Of a DNA stretch of 64,000 bases, positions 22,996 to 34,800 are shown in pieces (position 1 is the first letter of the stretch; each line of letters starts with the position of its first letter). This DNA is from Hygrophila difformis. Lineage: Eukaryota; Streptophyta; Magnoliopsida; Lamiales; Acanthaceae. Under the pieces are notes generated by a model, which had not been told where the DNA came from, made no database searches, and was given only the letters and a program-made list of their open reading frames with translations. Made by a program: the position numbers and the translations under genes. Location of the stretch: the NCBI GenBank assembly GCA_030278955.1, contig JAOANR010000006.1, forward strand, positions 28,129,124 to 28,193,123, read 5' to 3'.

Positions 22996-23422
22996 CTAAC
23001 TATAAAGGTTTCAAATAGGGGGCCTTAACTCAAAAAATATTTTGCAGGGCTGTCTCCCTAAAGTCCCAATTCTTAATTAAACTTAGTACTAGACCGGGTC
23101 CGGAGACAAAAGAAGATCGTTTCACACAAAAATAGGCAGACATTCATAATCTGTAATGACCCAAAAATCGTAAACGAAAAAAATGGTACTTATGCTTGTG
23201 GGAAAATGTGACTACCTGACTGGATGGCCTTCTTGTCTTGCCCACAAAGAATATTTATACAGTAATAGAAGTATATAGGAAAATGCTTGTACATGAAAAG
23301 ATAAGCAGCCAAATCTACAAGATCTTCGTTTCTACACCCACATTATTTTGGCAAATCTTATTTACCACCATTCAAAAAACATATTCATGAGAAAGAAAGA
23401 AAAAAAAAAACAACATAATCCT
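22996..23422. other. spacer, no gene seen
   Basis: AT-rich sequence with no open frame or element ends that I can support. Confidence 0.5.
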
Positions 23423-23455
23423 AATAAATTAAAAAGGGCGTAGAAAATTCTGATG

Positions 23456-23675
23456 ATCGTGAGGGTAATCAAGTTGCATATGTCCTACCTCGCAAGGCTG
23501 GTCGTTTAGAGGAGTTCTATACGACTTGAGCATTTCTCTTGGATGAAGTTCTATCCTCCTTGGAGTTAGATGCTGCAGGCACCATGTTTTTTCGGTGTTA
23601 GATTTGGCTTTGCATTTTATTTTTATTCTTTTTATTTTCTTCTTTTGCTCGCTTCTCCGGTTGTGTAAAAAAAAA
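23456..23675 (+). mobile_element. 5'-truncated LINE 3' end
   Basis: TCTGATG is duplicated at 23449-23455 and 23676-23682, and the undivided site is present in X copy C at about 37790. The first frame gives REGNQVAY, LEEFYTT and LELDAAGTMFF, the C-terminal end of a LINE RNase H frame. A T-rich 3' UTR and a run of nine A follow. Confidence 0.85.
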
Positions 23676-23854
23676 TCTGATGCGGCTCTGAGTGGTAATG
23701 AAGGGGTAACATGAATCTTTCTTGAGCCGACAAAAACTTGTTCCCAACTTCCCATGTTGTAGTTTCAAAGCCAATTAATTCAACCCTCAAAGTCAAAGAT
23801 ACAAAGTGAACCAAAAAAAGAAAAAAATAATTGAAATAAAATTGATCAAATATT

Positions 23855-24031
23855 TTAGGTGAATACCAGGGTATCCTCAGGCCACATTGGACCTAAGACT
23901 AATCCCTCGAGGATCTGCAAGGGCAATTAAGGGCGCCTCTCCCAAAGCAGTTTTTTGCATACACAAGGCTCGAACCCGAGACCTTGCTTAAGCGACTAGA
24001 GCCCCCATCCACTCAAGCCAACTGCTGTTGG
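23855..24031 (-). mobile_element. SINE family A copy
   Basis: An 18-bp duplication, TAAAATTGATCAAATATT, flanks it (23837-23854, 24032-24049). X copy C shows the same words once and uninterrupted near 37930, proving insertion. A and B boxes are present on the minus strand. Confidence 0.95.
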
Positions 24032-24121
24032 TAAAATTGATCAAATATTCATTCATACTACTATTATGCAATAAATAAATAAAAATTAAATTATTAAAAA
24101 ATATTAGAAAAAGGACCTAAG

Positions 24122-24458
24122 TGTTGAAAAGATGTTGGCCTATTAGGTAATATTTTAAATATTGAGGTCTTAGTATATGTGTAATTGGTATATAGAAGCA
24201 TGTGAGTGTAACAAATATTTAATTGATCAATAAAGGACAATTGATGGGTTGGCTGACAAGAAAAATAGTGTCTACAGAGAGTGAAAGCAAATGTATGGAA
24301 GATAAAGTGAACGAAGTAATGGAGGAAGTGTATCAATTCTGATCAGAATTGTGTGTATTTATAGTGCCAATACCGACACAACACACATGGAAGTAGATAT
24401 AAATATTAATGAGGAGACAATCACATTTATGGAGTTGTTGGTGCATGTGACTCTGATA
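24122..24458 (-). mobile_element. solo-like LTR of the older copia element (copia 1)
   Basis: TGTTGAAAAG to CTCTGATA, 337 bp, flanked by CTAAG (24117-24121) and CTATG (24459-24463), a one-mismatch 5-bp target duplication. It matches the right LTR at 29817-30587 once the MITE there is set aside. What follows is X flank, not polypurine tract and pol, so this LTR is not directly joined to an internal region. Confidence 0.8.
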
Positions 24459-24470
24459 CTATGTTATATA

Positions 24471-24731
24471 CTTCCTCCTTATCTATAAGTTTTTATATCA
24501 TTTGACTTTTGCTACCGTTCATTTCATCACTTTGACAAAAACTTTTATCATAGTTATACAAGTTAAAATATAGCCAAGTGAGATCTTGTTAGATTCGTAT
24601 TATCTTGTAGTTTTTAAATATCGAAGTTTTAAATTTTTCACTTATACTGAACTTGAGTTATTAATGGTTTCAAATGTGTACTAGACTGTATGAAAAATGA
24701 GTTCGTAAGAAACTTATAGATATAGAGGAAG
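24471..24731. mobile_element. Stowaway MITE
   Basis: CTTCCTCCTTATCTATAAG and the inverse CTTATAGATATAGAGGAAG, with TA on both sides. X copy C has the empty site ATGTTATATAAAAATTT at about 38132-38148. The paralogous copy is at 30600-30860. Confidence 0.9.
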
Positions 24732-24933
24732 TAAAAATTTAAATATTTCAGTGCAGCAATCCTCTCCGAGAGCTCACACAAATGTAATTAATTGATTGAT
24801 TGCTCCTTGTAATAATCTGTAGATTTCATGTTCTTTCACAATATGAAAGCATCCTTTTGTACTAACATAAATGATTTTCTTTTTCTTCTTTCCTGATACA
24901 TATATATTGCGTCTCCTTTATGAAAACTGTCAT

Positions 24934-25007
24934 TTTTTTTTTGGTAAAACTGGGGGCCGAAACGTCAGCAAATAGCGCCCCCATGAATCACGTCCGGAGG
25001 AAATGCC
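24934..25007 (-). mobile_element. truncated retroposed insert, LINE/SINE 3' end
   Basis: TATGAAAACTGTCAT flanks it (24919-24933, 25008-25022). The T run next to the left repeat is the A tail of a minus-strand insert, and GCGCCCCCATGAATCACG is shared with the longer copy at 31104-31291. This copy has an internal deletion. Confidence 0.75.
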
Positions 25008-25035
25008 TATGAAAACTGTCATTTGTATGCATAGA

Positions 25036-28000
25036 TCAGAATTTTGGTGAGATATGCTTTGTTCTATCACCTTTGATATAACCCCATCTCAACTGGGCTA
25101 TATAAGCTGAATTATCTTCAAATAAAATTGCTGGGGGAATTTTTGATTCAATGATGAGACCACAACATTTCAGTATATATTGAGTCATTGACCTCAACCA
25201 AATACATTCTCGACTCATGAATTGCTAATATTTCGGCATGATTAGAAGAAGTAGCAGTTAGAGTCTGCTTCATTGACCTCTAAGAGATAGCAGTTTTGCC
25301 ATAAGTAATGACATAGCCTGTCTGAGATTTCGCTTTGTGTGGATCTGATAAATAACCTGCATCGGCATAGCCGATTAACTCATGTCGAGAATATTTTGGG
25401 TAAAATATCCCAAGATCAACGGTTCCTTGGAGATAGAAAAATATGTGCTTTATGCCTTTCCAATCTCGTTGAGTAGGGCAAGAACTGAATCTTGCGAGTA
25501 AATTAACTGCAAATGTAATATCAGGTCGCGTGTTATTTGCAAGATACATCAACGCGCCAATTGTGCTTAAATATAGCATTTCTGGGCCAAGTTGCTCTTC
25601 ATTATCTTATTTTGGCCTAAATGGATCCTTTATAGGATCAAGTGCTCTAACGACCATTGGATTACTTAGCGGATGGGCATAATCCATTCGAAATTGCTTG
25701 AATACCTTTTGAGTATAAGCTGATTGATGAACAAATATGCTTTTTCCAAATGCTCAATTTGTAGGCCAAGGCAGAACTTCGCTTTTCCGAAATCTTTGAT
25801 TTTGAACTCCTTTTTCAGATATTCAACAGCCTTTTCCAGCTCTTCAAGAATTCCAATTAAATTTAAATCGTCTACATAGACAGCAACGATTACAAATTCT
25901 GACTTGTTTCTCTTTATAAAGACATAAGGGCGGATAGGGTCATTTGTATAACCTTCCTTTATCAAACTTTCACTGAGGCGATTATACCACATTCGGCCAG
26001 ATTGCTTGAGCCCATATAAGGATTTTTGCAATTTGATGGAATAAGCTCCTCGAGGTTTTGAGTTATAAGACTCAGGTAACTTAAACCCTTCAGGCATTTT
26101 CATATAAATATCATTTTCCCATGAGCCATATAAATATGCAGTAACAACATCCATTAATCTCATTTCAAGATTTTCTCGTACTACCAGGCTCATGAGATAC
26201 ATGAATGTTATTCCATCCATAACCGGGAATATGTTTTTCCTCAAAGTCAATTCTCGATCTTTGGAAAAACCTTGGGCTACAATAGGGCCGAATACTTTTC
26301 GTTTATTCAGTGAGTCTAGCTTATATTTGACAATTTCATTATTTTCATTTCTTTTTCTTACAAACACCCACCTGTAGCTAACATGTTTCACATTTTCTGG
26401 TGTTTGGACAATAGGGCCGAATACTTTTCGTTTATTCAATGAGTCTAGCTCAGACTGAATCGCATCTTTCCATTTTGGCCAATCATTTCTTTTCCGACAT
26501 TCTTCAACTGATCTTGGTTCAGGATCCTCGTTAATTTCCAATACATCGAGTGCAACGTTGTATGCAAAAGCATTATCAACGTTTGTTTCTTTTCGGTTCC
26601 AACATTTCCCAGTATTGATATAATTGAAAGAATTTTTAATAACTTCATTTTAATCTAGGTGAATATTTTCAGGTTCAACCTTTTCGGGGATTGAATCAAT
26701 TTCTCCTTCGGGAGTATCATCGGTGATTGATTTATCACCCATATGGATAATTTTCCTCTTTCGTGGATTTTTATCCTTGGAACCCAAAGGCCTACCACGC
26801 TTCAAACATACGGTAGGTTCATTTGCACTCGGAATTTGCCATTCTGGGACATTTATATTAGCTGGTGCATTTGCTGCTTCAATATATGATTTCGTGACTT
26901 TAGCAGCATCATTAAAAGCATTAGGTAATTGATTTGCAATTCCATGCAAATGCACCATTCTTGAACATCAAGTTCGCAATGCCTTGTACGAGGATCAAGG
27001 AAATCGAATGGACTTTGCCAAGATATTTTCTTTTTCAGTTGATCTTTCCCTCCCCTTAATGTCGGAAATTGTGTTTCATCAAAATGGCAGTATGCAAATC
27101 TTGCAGTAAATAAATCACCCATTTTTTGTTCAAGGTATTTAATAATCGAGGTGATTAATACCCGACATATATGCCCAACCTTCTTTGAGGTCCCATTTTT
27201 GTACGTTGTGGTGGCGCAATTGGTACATAAACTGCACACCCAAAAATTCGCAAGTGGGATATATTGGACTCCTTTCCAAACACAATTTGTGTAGGGGGAG
27301 TAGCTATGATAGCTTGTCGGCCTTATTTTCAAAAATGTTGTTGCATGCAATATAGCACGTCCTCAAGCAGAAACAAGGAGTTTTGATTTCATTAACAAGG
27401 GCCTTGTAATTAATTGCAATAGTTTAATAATGATTCTGCTAGATCATTTTGTGTGTGCACATGAGGAGGCACATGATGTTCAACAGTAATTTCAATCGAC
27501 ATGCAGAAATCATTAAATGCATGTGATGTATATTCTCCAGCATTATCAAGGCGTATTTTCTTTATCGGATGATCTGGAAACTGATATGGAAACTATGCTC
27601 GCAATTTTATAATTTGTGCAAGTAACCTTGCAAAGGCCAAATTTCCAGTTGACAGTAAACAAACGTGTGATTAGCGTGATGACGCATCAATTAGTACCAT
27701 AAAGTACTTGAAGGGTCCACACGGTGGATCAATTGGTCCACATATATCGCCTTGAATTCTTTCTAGGAATGTAGGGGATTCAATTCCCATTTTTACTGGA
27801 GATAGTCTGGTTATTAATTTTCTTTGGGAACAAGCAGCACAATTGAACTCATTTGGGTTCAATATCATTTGCTTTTTCAATGTATGGCCATTTGAATTTT
27901 CAATAATTCGCCTCAGCATTACACTGCCAGGATGCCCAAGTCTATCGTGCCAGGTAATAAATTCACTAGTAGCTTTCAAGCCTACTAGGCTATGTATTTC

Positions 28001-29816
28001 TGCAGCACATATTTTTGTATAGTATAAGCTAGAGGAATAACATGGCAATTTCTCATTCACAAATTTTTTGCCATTTTCAATTTGATTTATCAAAAAATAC
28101 TCGTGATCTACCTCTTTTGAAGTTTCAATGTGATATCCATTTTTTTAGAATATCATTGAAGCTCAAGAAATTTCTTCGAGCTTTGCGTGAGAACAAGACG
28201 TCTTCAATCGCCATTTTTGTTCCTTCAGGGAGAAATATAACAGCTCTACCAGAGCCTTCAATGCATTTTGCATTACCGCTTATAGTGTTTACTGCGGTCG
28301 TTTTCAATTTCAAATTGGAGAAATATCTTTGCTTTTCAAAATGCTATGCGTCGTTGCATTGTCAATGAGGCAGATGTCATCTCCGACTTTTAAATTTCCA
28401 GCATCCATTTCTTTGCAAGAATATAAGAAGATAATCAAATATCAGCAATATAAATATCATTCTTGCAAAACATAATTATATTATACATGGGTAATAAAAG
28501 AGAAGTACAAGATATCATTATTTATATTTTACAGGAATAGTAAAAGAGAAGTACAATATATATCTATATAATATACTTCCTCCGTTTTTTAAAGATGGCT
28601 ACAGACCCATTTAGCACGCAGTCCAATGCACATTTTAAACCATTAATAATTCAAATTCGGTACATGTAAAAATTCTAAAAGTTCGATATTTAAAATCTAC
28701 AAGACGAGACGAATCTAACATGATCACACTTGGCTATATTTTAACTTGTATAACCATGAGAAAACTTTAAGTCAAAGTATATAAGTGAACGGTACTCATT
28801 AGTCACAGTAGTTAACAAAAAAAAATGGAGGGAGTATTATTTAGTAACAATATATGGCTCAACAAAGTCATCAGCTTCCAGGTGCGTGATATCATCTTTT
28901 AATATATCATCATATATATCATCATGGGCATTATGATGTGATTCAACACCTTGTCTTTCTTTTTCTTTCGAGGCCTGATACAGCTAGGTGTTTAGCTGTG
29001 TGGCATGTTTGAACCGGGTGGCCTTTAATTCCACAACGATCACAGATTTCATCATTGTATCTGTGCTTTCTTGCATAATTTCATTGTTATGGTTTGTAAG
29101 GCCTTCTGGTATCATATCTAGGATTTTGCTCAAATCGAGGCTTATTTTGATAATTATTTTGACGGGATGATTCATCTCTGCCTCGATTTTGATACCGATT
29201 TTGGTTACGATCATCATTCTGATTTTTAAAATGCCCACGATCACGCACATATTTTGCTGATTGAGCCGCGTTCACCTCAGGGAACGGTTTTGCACCTGCA
29301 GGCCTAGATTCATGATTTCTAACAACAATTGGTTATTTTGTTCAGCCAATAATAAGCAGGTGATAAGATCGGAATATTTTATAAAATCTTTTTGACGGTA
29401 TTGTTCACAAGGTTTTGAAGTCCCAAAGCCTCAGGTTTTGCCAGTCATCACGGGCTTTTGAAAGTACTGTCTTTTTAAGGTTATCATATCTTTCTTTCAA
29501 TTTTTCCCACAACGTCAGTGGGGATTCCACAGTCACATACTCCATTTTCAGTACCTCTTCAATATGATGGCACAAGAAAATCATGGCTTTTGCCTGATTT
29601 TGACGGCTGGGATTTTTGCCTTAAGCAATAGTATCTTACAGACCGATTGGAGCAAGATGCATTTTAACATCTCGGGCCCAGGACATGTAATTACTTCCTT
29701 CAACGATTAAGGGAGCAAATTCCTGCTTTGCAATATTAGCATCTTATTGAAAGTTTAGAAATAAGAAATTATACCTCAAATGGTAATCCGGACAGAGTCT
29801 CCATGTGCTGATAACG
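25036..29816 (-). pseudogene. copia 1 internal region: decayed gag-pol
   Basis: Reading the minus strand from 29816: the primer-site-like CGTTATCAGCAC, then gag remnants with a knuckle (CDRCGIKGHPVQTC region, about 28995-29050). An intron-like gap with a Stowaway follows, then protease (ICLIDN near 28360) and integrase HHCC (WHDRLGHPGSVMLRRI, about 27900). Next are the RT with YVDDLNLIG (about 25860), RNase H (about 25280-25580) and ALRE-type end fragments to 25036. Many stops and frameshifts are present. The C-terminal end of pol, the polypurine tract and the adjoining LTR junction are missing, cut off at KHISPKF. RT contains a duplicated LDSLNKRKVFGPIV segment in place of part of the usual sequence. 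Confidence 0.85.
28576..28834. mobile_element. Stowaway MITE inside copia 1
   Basis: CTTCCTCCGTTTTTTAAAG and the inverse AAAATGGAGGGAG, TA on each side (28574-28575, 28835-28836). It lies in the gap between gag and pol and is the inverse orientation of the 51325 copy. Confidence 0.8.
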
Positions 29817-30587
29817 TGTTGAAAAGATGTTGGCCTATTAGGGCATCTCCAATGGGGAGAGCTAAAATTTTTAGCTCTCCCCTGTCCTGCGCCACGTCAG
29901 CAATGCGCTGACGTGGCGCATGCTCCTCCAAATTGGAGGAGCACTGCCGGGCACACTGTGCCCGGCAGCTTTTGCAGCTTTTTCTTTTTTTTTTCTTTTT
30001 TTGTTTTCACTTTTTTTTTTTTTTAAATTTTAAAATATAATAATTATAAATATAAATAATTAAATAATTTTGTAAAAAAATAATTAAAAAGATTTTTCTT
30101 ATATTTTGTATTTAAATTCTTTACAATAATGATGTGGAAAATATTGAGTTGTTTTATTAGAAATGAAAATGAGATAAAGTTAATTAATGATGTGGAAGAA
30201 AGAGAAGATGATGTGGTGGGTAAAAGTAGGAGAGTTAGGAAAAAATAGAAGAGCTTTGTTGGAGATGGCCTTAGGTAATATTTTAAATATTGAGGTCTTA
30301 GTATATACACAATTGGGATATAGAAGTGTGTGAGTGTAACAAATATTTAATTGATCAATAAAGACAATTGATGAGTTGGCTAACAAGAAAAATAAAATGT
30401 CTACAGAGAGTGAAAGCAAATGTATGGAAGATAAAGTGAACGAAGTAATGGAGGAAGTGTATCAATTCTGATCAGAATTGTGTGTATTTATAGTGTCAAT
30501 ACCGACACCACACACATGGAAGTAGATAGAAATATTAATGAGGAGACAATCACATTTATGGAATTGTTGGTGCATGTGACTCTGACA
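29817..30587 (-). mobile_element. copia 1 5' LTR (minus strand), split by a MITE
   Basis: TGTTGAAAAG to CTCTGACA, 338 bp after removing the MITE and its TTA. It is followed by flank CTATG (30588-30592). It differs from the LTR at 24122 by scattered changes, so the insertion is not recent. On the minus strand the primer-site region CGTTATCAGCAC begins directly next to it. Confidence 0.85.
29841..30270. mobile_element. Harbinger-type MITE inside the copia 1 LTR
   Basis: GGGCATCTCCAATGGGGAGAG and the inverse AGAGCTTTGTTGGAGATGGCC, TTA on both sides (29838-29840, 30271-30273). The sister LTR at 24122 reads straight through CCTATTAGGTAATATTTT, which is the empty site. Confidence 0.95.
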
Positions 30588-30599
30588 CTATGTTATATA

Positions 30600-30860
30600 C
30601 TTCCTCCTTATCTATAAGTTTTTATATCATTTGACTTTTGCTACCGTTCATTTTATCACTCTGACAAAAACTTTTATCATAGTTATACAAGTTAAAATAT
30701 AGCCAAGTGAGATCTTGTTAGATTCGTATTATCTTGTAGTTTTTAAATATCGAAGTTTTAAATTTTTCACTTATACTGAACTTGAGTTATTAATGGTTTC
30801 AAATGTGTACTAGACTGTATGAAAAATGAGTTCGTAAGAAACTTATAGATATAAAGGAAG
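30600..30860. mobile_element. Stowaway MITE (paralogue of 24471)
   Basis: Same ends, same TA site and same 261-bp length as 24471-24731, with a few substitutions. Both descend from one insertion that was later duplicated with its flank. Confidence 0.9.
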
Positions 30861-31334
30861 TAAAAATTTAAATATTTCAGTGCAGCAATCCTCTCCGAGA
30901 GCTCACACAAACGTAATTAATTGATTGATTGCTCCTTGTAATAATCTGTAGATTTCATGTTCTTTCACAACATGAAAGCATCCTTTTGTACTAACATAAG
31001 TGATTTTCTTTTTCTTCTTTCCTGATACAAATATAAATGATTTTATTACTATTAGTGTAGATTGTGAACATATATATTGCGTCTCCTTTATGAAAACTGT
31101 CATTTTTTTTTGGGTGAAACTGGAGGCCGAAGCGTCAGCAAAGATAATAAAAAAAAAAAACTTAAAAAAATCTACAGAAGGGGGATTGGGATGGAAGAAC
31201 ATGAAAACAAAAAAAACTCAAAGTTGCTGAAACCAGGTCCCTGATCTATCTGCTGCTAGCGCCCCCATGAATCACGTCCGGAGGAAATGCCTATGAAAAC
31301 TCAAAACTGTCATTTGTATGCATAGATCAGAATC
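30861..31334. repeat. locus X right flank, second copy (B)
   Basis: It matches 24732-25035 and 38141-38500 and continues after the young copia element at 37053-37091. It keeps the segment AAATATAAATGATTTTATTA that copy A has lost. Confidence 0.85.
31104..31291 (-). mobile_element. retroposed insert, LINE/SINE 3' end
   Basis: TATGAAAAC...ACTGTCAT repeats flank it (31089-31103, 31292-31313, the right one with an extra TCAAA). T run at the left end. X copy C lacks it. No coding frame is recognised. It could be a LINE 3' UTR or a SINE. Confidence 0.75.
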
Positions 31335-31720
31335 TGTTGTGAAATTATTACAAGTATATGCCTATTAGCTATATGATAATATGGAATTCTAATGATGATA
31401 TATTAGTAATGGATATATTTGAATGAAAGACAATGGAAGAAAGAAAAGAAATAGTATTAGTGTATTCAATAGTGCAACTATTATAGTGAAATTAAGACCA
31501 AAAGCAAGGAAAATATATGCCCAAGTATAAGAGTTTTTTGAACAAATATTGGTGTGTATTTCTCACTTAAGAACCCATATTTATAGACATAATACAAGGC
31601 TAATGGCATCATAATTAATTGCCTTCACTAGAATAGGTATCATGACTAATGGAGCATTTCTTTGAAAAAGTGGTATACATCCAAATTTCATCAATAATTG
31701 TCATCAATAATTGTATAACA
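31335..31720 (-). repeat. copia 2 3' LTR
   Basis: 386 bp, TG to CA. By my reading identical to 36667-37052. Confidence 0.95.
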
Positions 31721-31731
31721 CTCCCTCTTGG
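31721..31731 (-). other. copia 2 polypurine tract
   Basis: Minus strand CCAAGAGGGAG directly abuts the 3' LTR, the usual start point of plus-strand DNA synthesis. Confidence 0.7.
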
Positions 31732-31859
31732 ATGTACTATATATAAAAGAATATGCCTCGTTAAAACCTTACTAGATAAAAACCCTCTGGGAGAAAAATC
31801 TAGTGAAGGAAAAAGAGTACATAATTCTTATATATTAATTTCTCCCTCTGATCAAAGCA

Positions 31860-34800
31860 TCAGTTGAGATTCTTTAGTTGGCGCATCCCAATGCATTTCA
31901 CCAACTTTTCGAATGTTGCTGTTGGTAGTGCCTTGATAAATAAATCTGCAAGATTATCAGCTGAACGGATTTGCTGCACATCTATTTCACCATTTTTCTG
32001 TAAATCATGAGTGAAGAAAAATTTTGGTGAAATGTGTTTCGTTCTATCTCCTTTAATATACCCTCCCTTCAATTGTGCTATACAAGCTGCATTATCTTCA
32101 TATAAAACTGTTGAGGATATTTTTTCTTCAGTAGCCATGCCACAATTTTTCAATATATGGTGCATCAAAGATCGCAACCATACACATTCTCGACTGGCTT
32201 CATGGATTGCTAAAATTTCAGCATGATTTGACGAAGTAGCTGTCAAAGTCTGCTTCATTGATCTCCATGAAATTGCAGTACCACCACATGTAAAAACATA
32301 GCCAGTTTGAGATTTAGCTTTATGTGGATCTGATAAATATCCGGCATCAGCAAAGCCTATTATTTCATGTCGAGAATCATTTGGGTAAAATAACCCAAGA
32401 TCAATAGTTCCTTGGAGATAGCGAAATATGTGTTTAATTCCATTCCAATGTCGTCTAGTAGGAGATGAACTGAATCTCGCTAATAAATTTATTGCAAATG
32501 ATATATCTGGTCTAGTGCAGTTTGCAAGATACATTAAAGCACCTATGGCACTTAAATATGGGACCTCTGGTCCAAGAATTTGTTCACCTTCCTCTTGTGG
32601 TCTAAACGGATCCTTTTTTATATCAAGTGACCTTACAACCATTGGAGTACTCAATGGATGTGTTTTATCCATATAAAATCGCTTTAATACTCTCTGAGTA
32701 TAAGCTGTTTGATGGACAAATGTTCCATTATTTAAATATTCAATTTGCAAACCAAGGCATGATTTGGTTTTACCAAAATCTTTGATTTCAAACTCATTTT
32801 TTAGGTATTCAACAGCCTTTTGGAGCTCCTCTGGAGTTCCAATCAAGTTGAGATCATCAACATAAACTGCAATGATTACAAACTCTTGTCCATTTTTCTT
32901 AATGAAAATACATGGACAGATCGGGTCATTTGTATAACCCTCTTGTAACAAAGACTCACTGAGTCGGTTATACCACATTCGCCCGGACTGTTTCAGTCCA
33001 TATAGGGATTTTTGTAATTTGATGGAATACATATGTTTAGGATTTGATTCATATGTCTCTGACATCTTTAATCCATCTGGGATCTTCATATAGATATCTG
33101 TATCTAAATTTCCATATAAATACGCAGTAATAACATCCATAAATCTCATTTCAAGATTTTGATGGACTGCTAAACTGATAAGATATCTAAATGTTATTCC
33201 ATCCATTACGGGGGAATATGTTTCATCATAATCAAATCCGGGTCTCTGTGAAAACCCTTGGGCGACTAATCTCGCTTTGTATCTGACAATTTCATTTTTG
33301 TCATTTCTTTTTCTTACAAAAACCCATCTGTATCCGAATGGCTTTATATTTTCTGGTGTTTTGACAATCGGTCCAAACACATTTCGTCTAGCCAGGGAAT
33401 CCAATTCAGATTGGATTGCATCTTTCCATTTTGGCCAATCTTTTCTTTTCCGACATTCATCAACCGAATTTGGTTCATGATCCTCGTCATCATTTATGAT
33501 GTCAAGTGCTATGTGGTACGAGAATACATTATCTATGATAATTGCATCTCGATTCCAAACATTTCTGCTTGTGACAAAATTGATTGATATTTCATTATTT
33601 TCAAGTTCATTCTCCTCTGGAGCTGCAAGTTCCTGCTCCTCTGGAGCTACTTGCTCTTCAAGAGCTTCTTTTTCCTCTGGAATATTTTCTGTAATTTTGT
33701 CACTTTCAATTATTTGTGATCCTCTTTTCTTTCGAGGATTTTTATCTTTTGAACCTGGTGGTCTACCACGCTTCAAGCGTGCAGTAGATTCATCTTTGGC
33801 ACTTGTAATTGGTCCCTCTGGGACATTAATTTTGATTGGAACATTTGCTGCCGGTATAAGAGATTTTGTTACTCTTTTAGAGTCGCATAATGCATCCGGC
33901 AATTGATTTGCAATACTCTGCAAATGTACAATTCTTTGTACTTCTAGTTCACAATCATTTGTACGAGGATCGAAGAAATCTAACGGTGTTTTCCAGTTGA
34001 TTTCTTTTTCTTTCTTTGGTTGATTTTTGTCTCCCCCTAATGTCGGGAAATGAGATTCGTCAAAATGACAATCTTTGAATTTCGCAGTAAATAAATCACC
34101 AGTTAATGGTTCGAGATATCGAATAATCAATGGTGATTCATACCCGACATATATTCCCAATCTACGTTGGGGACCCATCTTTGTGCGCTGAGGTGGTGCA
34201 ATCGGAACATATACTGCGCAACCAAATATTCTGAGATGGGATATATTGGGTTCATGCCCAAATGTTAATTGTATAGGGGAGTATTCATGATAATGTGTCG
34301 GTCTTATCCGCACCAATTTTGCTGCATGTAATATTGCATGCCCCCAAGCTGTCAATGGCAATCCAGATCGCATTAATAATGGTCTGGCAATTAATTGTAA
34401 ACGCTTTATAAGTGATTCAGCAAGTCCATTCTGTGTATGGACATGAGCAACAGGATGCTCAACTGTTATGCCAATTGACATGCAGTATTCATCAAACCTC
34501 TGGGATGAATATTCACCAGCATTATCCAATCGGATATTTTTTTATTGTATAATCAGGGAACTCTGCTCGTAATTTAATAATTTGAGCAAGTAATTTTGCA
34601 AACGCATGGTTGCGAGATGATAATAATGATACATTGGACCATCGTGTTGATGCATCAATTAGCACCATAAAATATTTAAATGGTCCACATGGTGGATCTA
34701 TAGGTCCACATATATCACCCTGAATTCTTTCAAGAAAACTGGGGCTTTCAGTTCCCACTTTTGTTGGTGAATGTTTGAAAATTAATTTTCCTTGGGAGCA

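Larger units (their letters stand above)
23423..25035. repeat. duplicated locus X, copy A (transposon-laden)
   Basis: After removing the insertions listed below, this stretch matches 37761-38533. Shared phrases include GGCTCTGAGTGGTAATGAAG, GACAAAAACTTGTTCCCA, AAAATTGATCAAATATT and CGAGAGCTCACACAAA. The match is broken at about 25036, where copia pol sequence begins. Confidence 0.85.

Noticed and set aside
34525..34545. Programmed frameshift in copia 2 pol
   Set aside because: It falls inside integrase, not at gag-pol, and in an A run. A mutation or sequence error is more likely.
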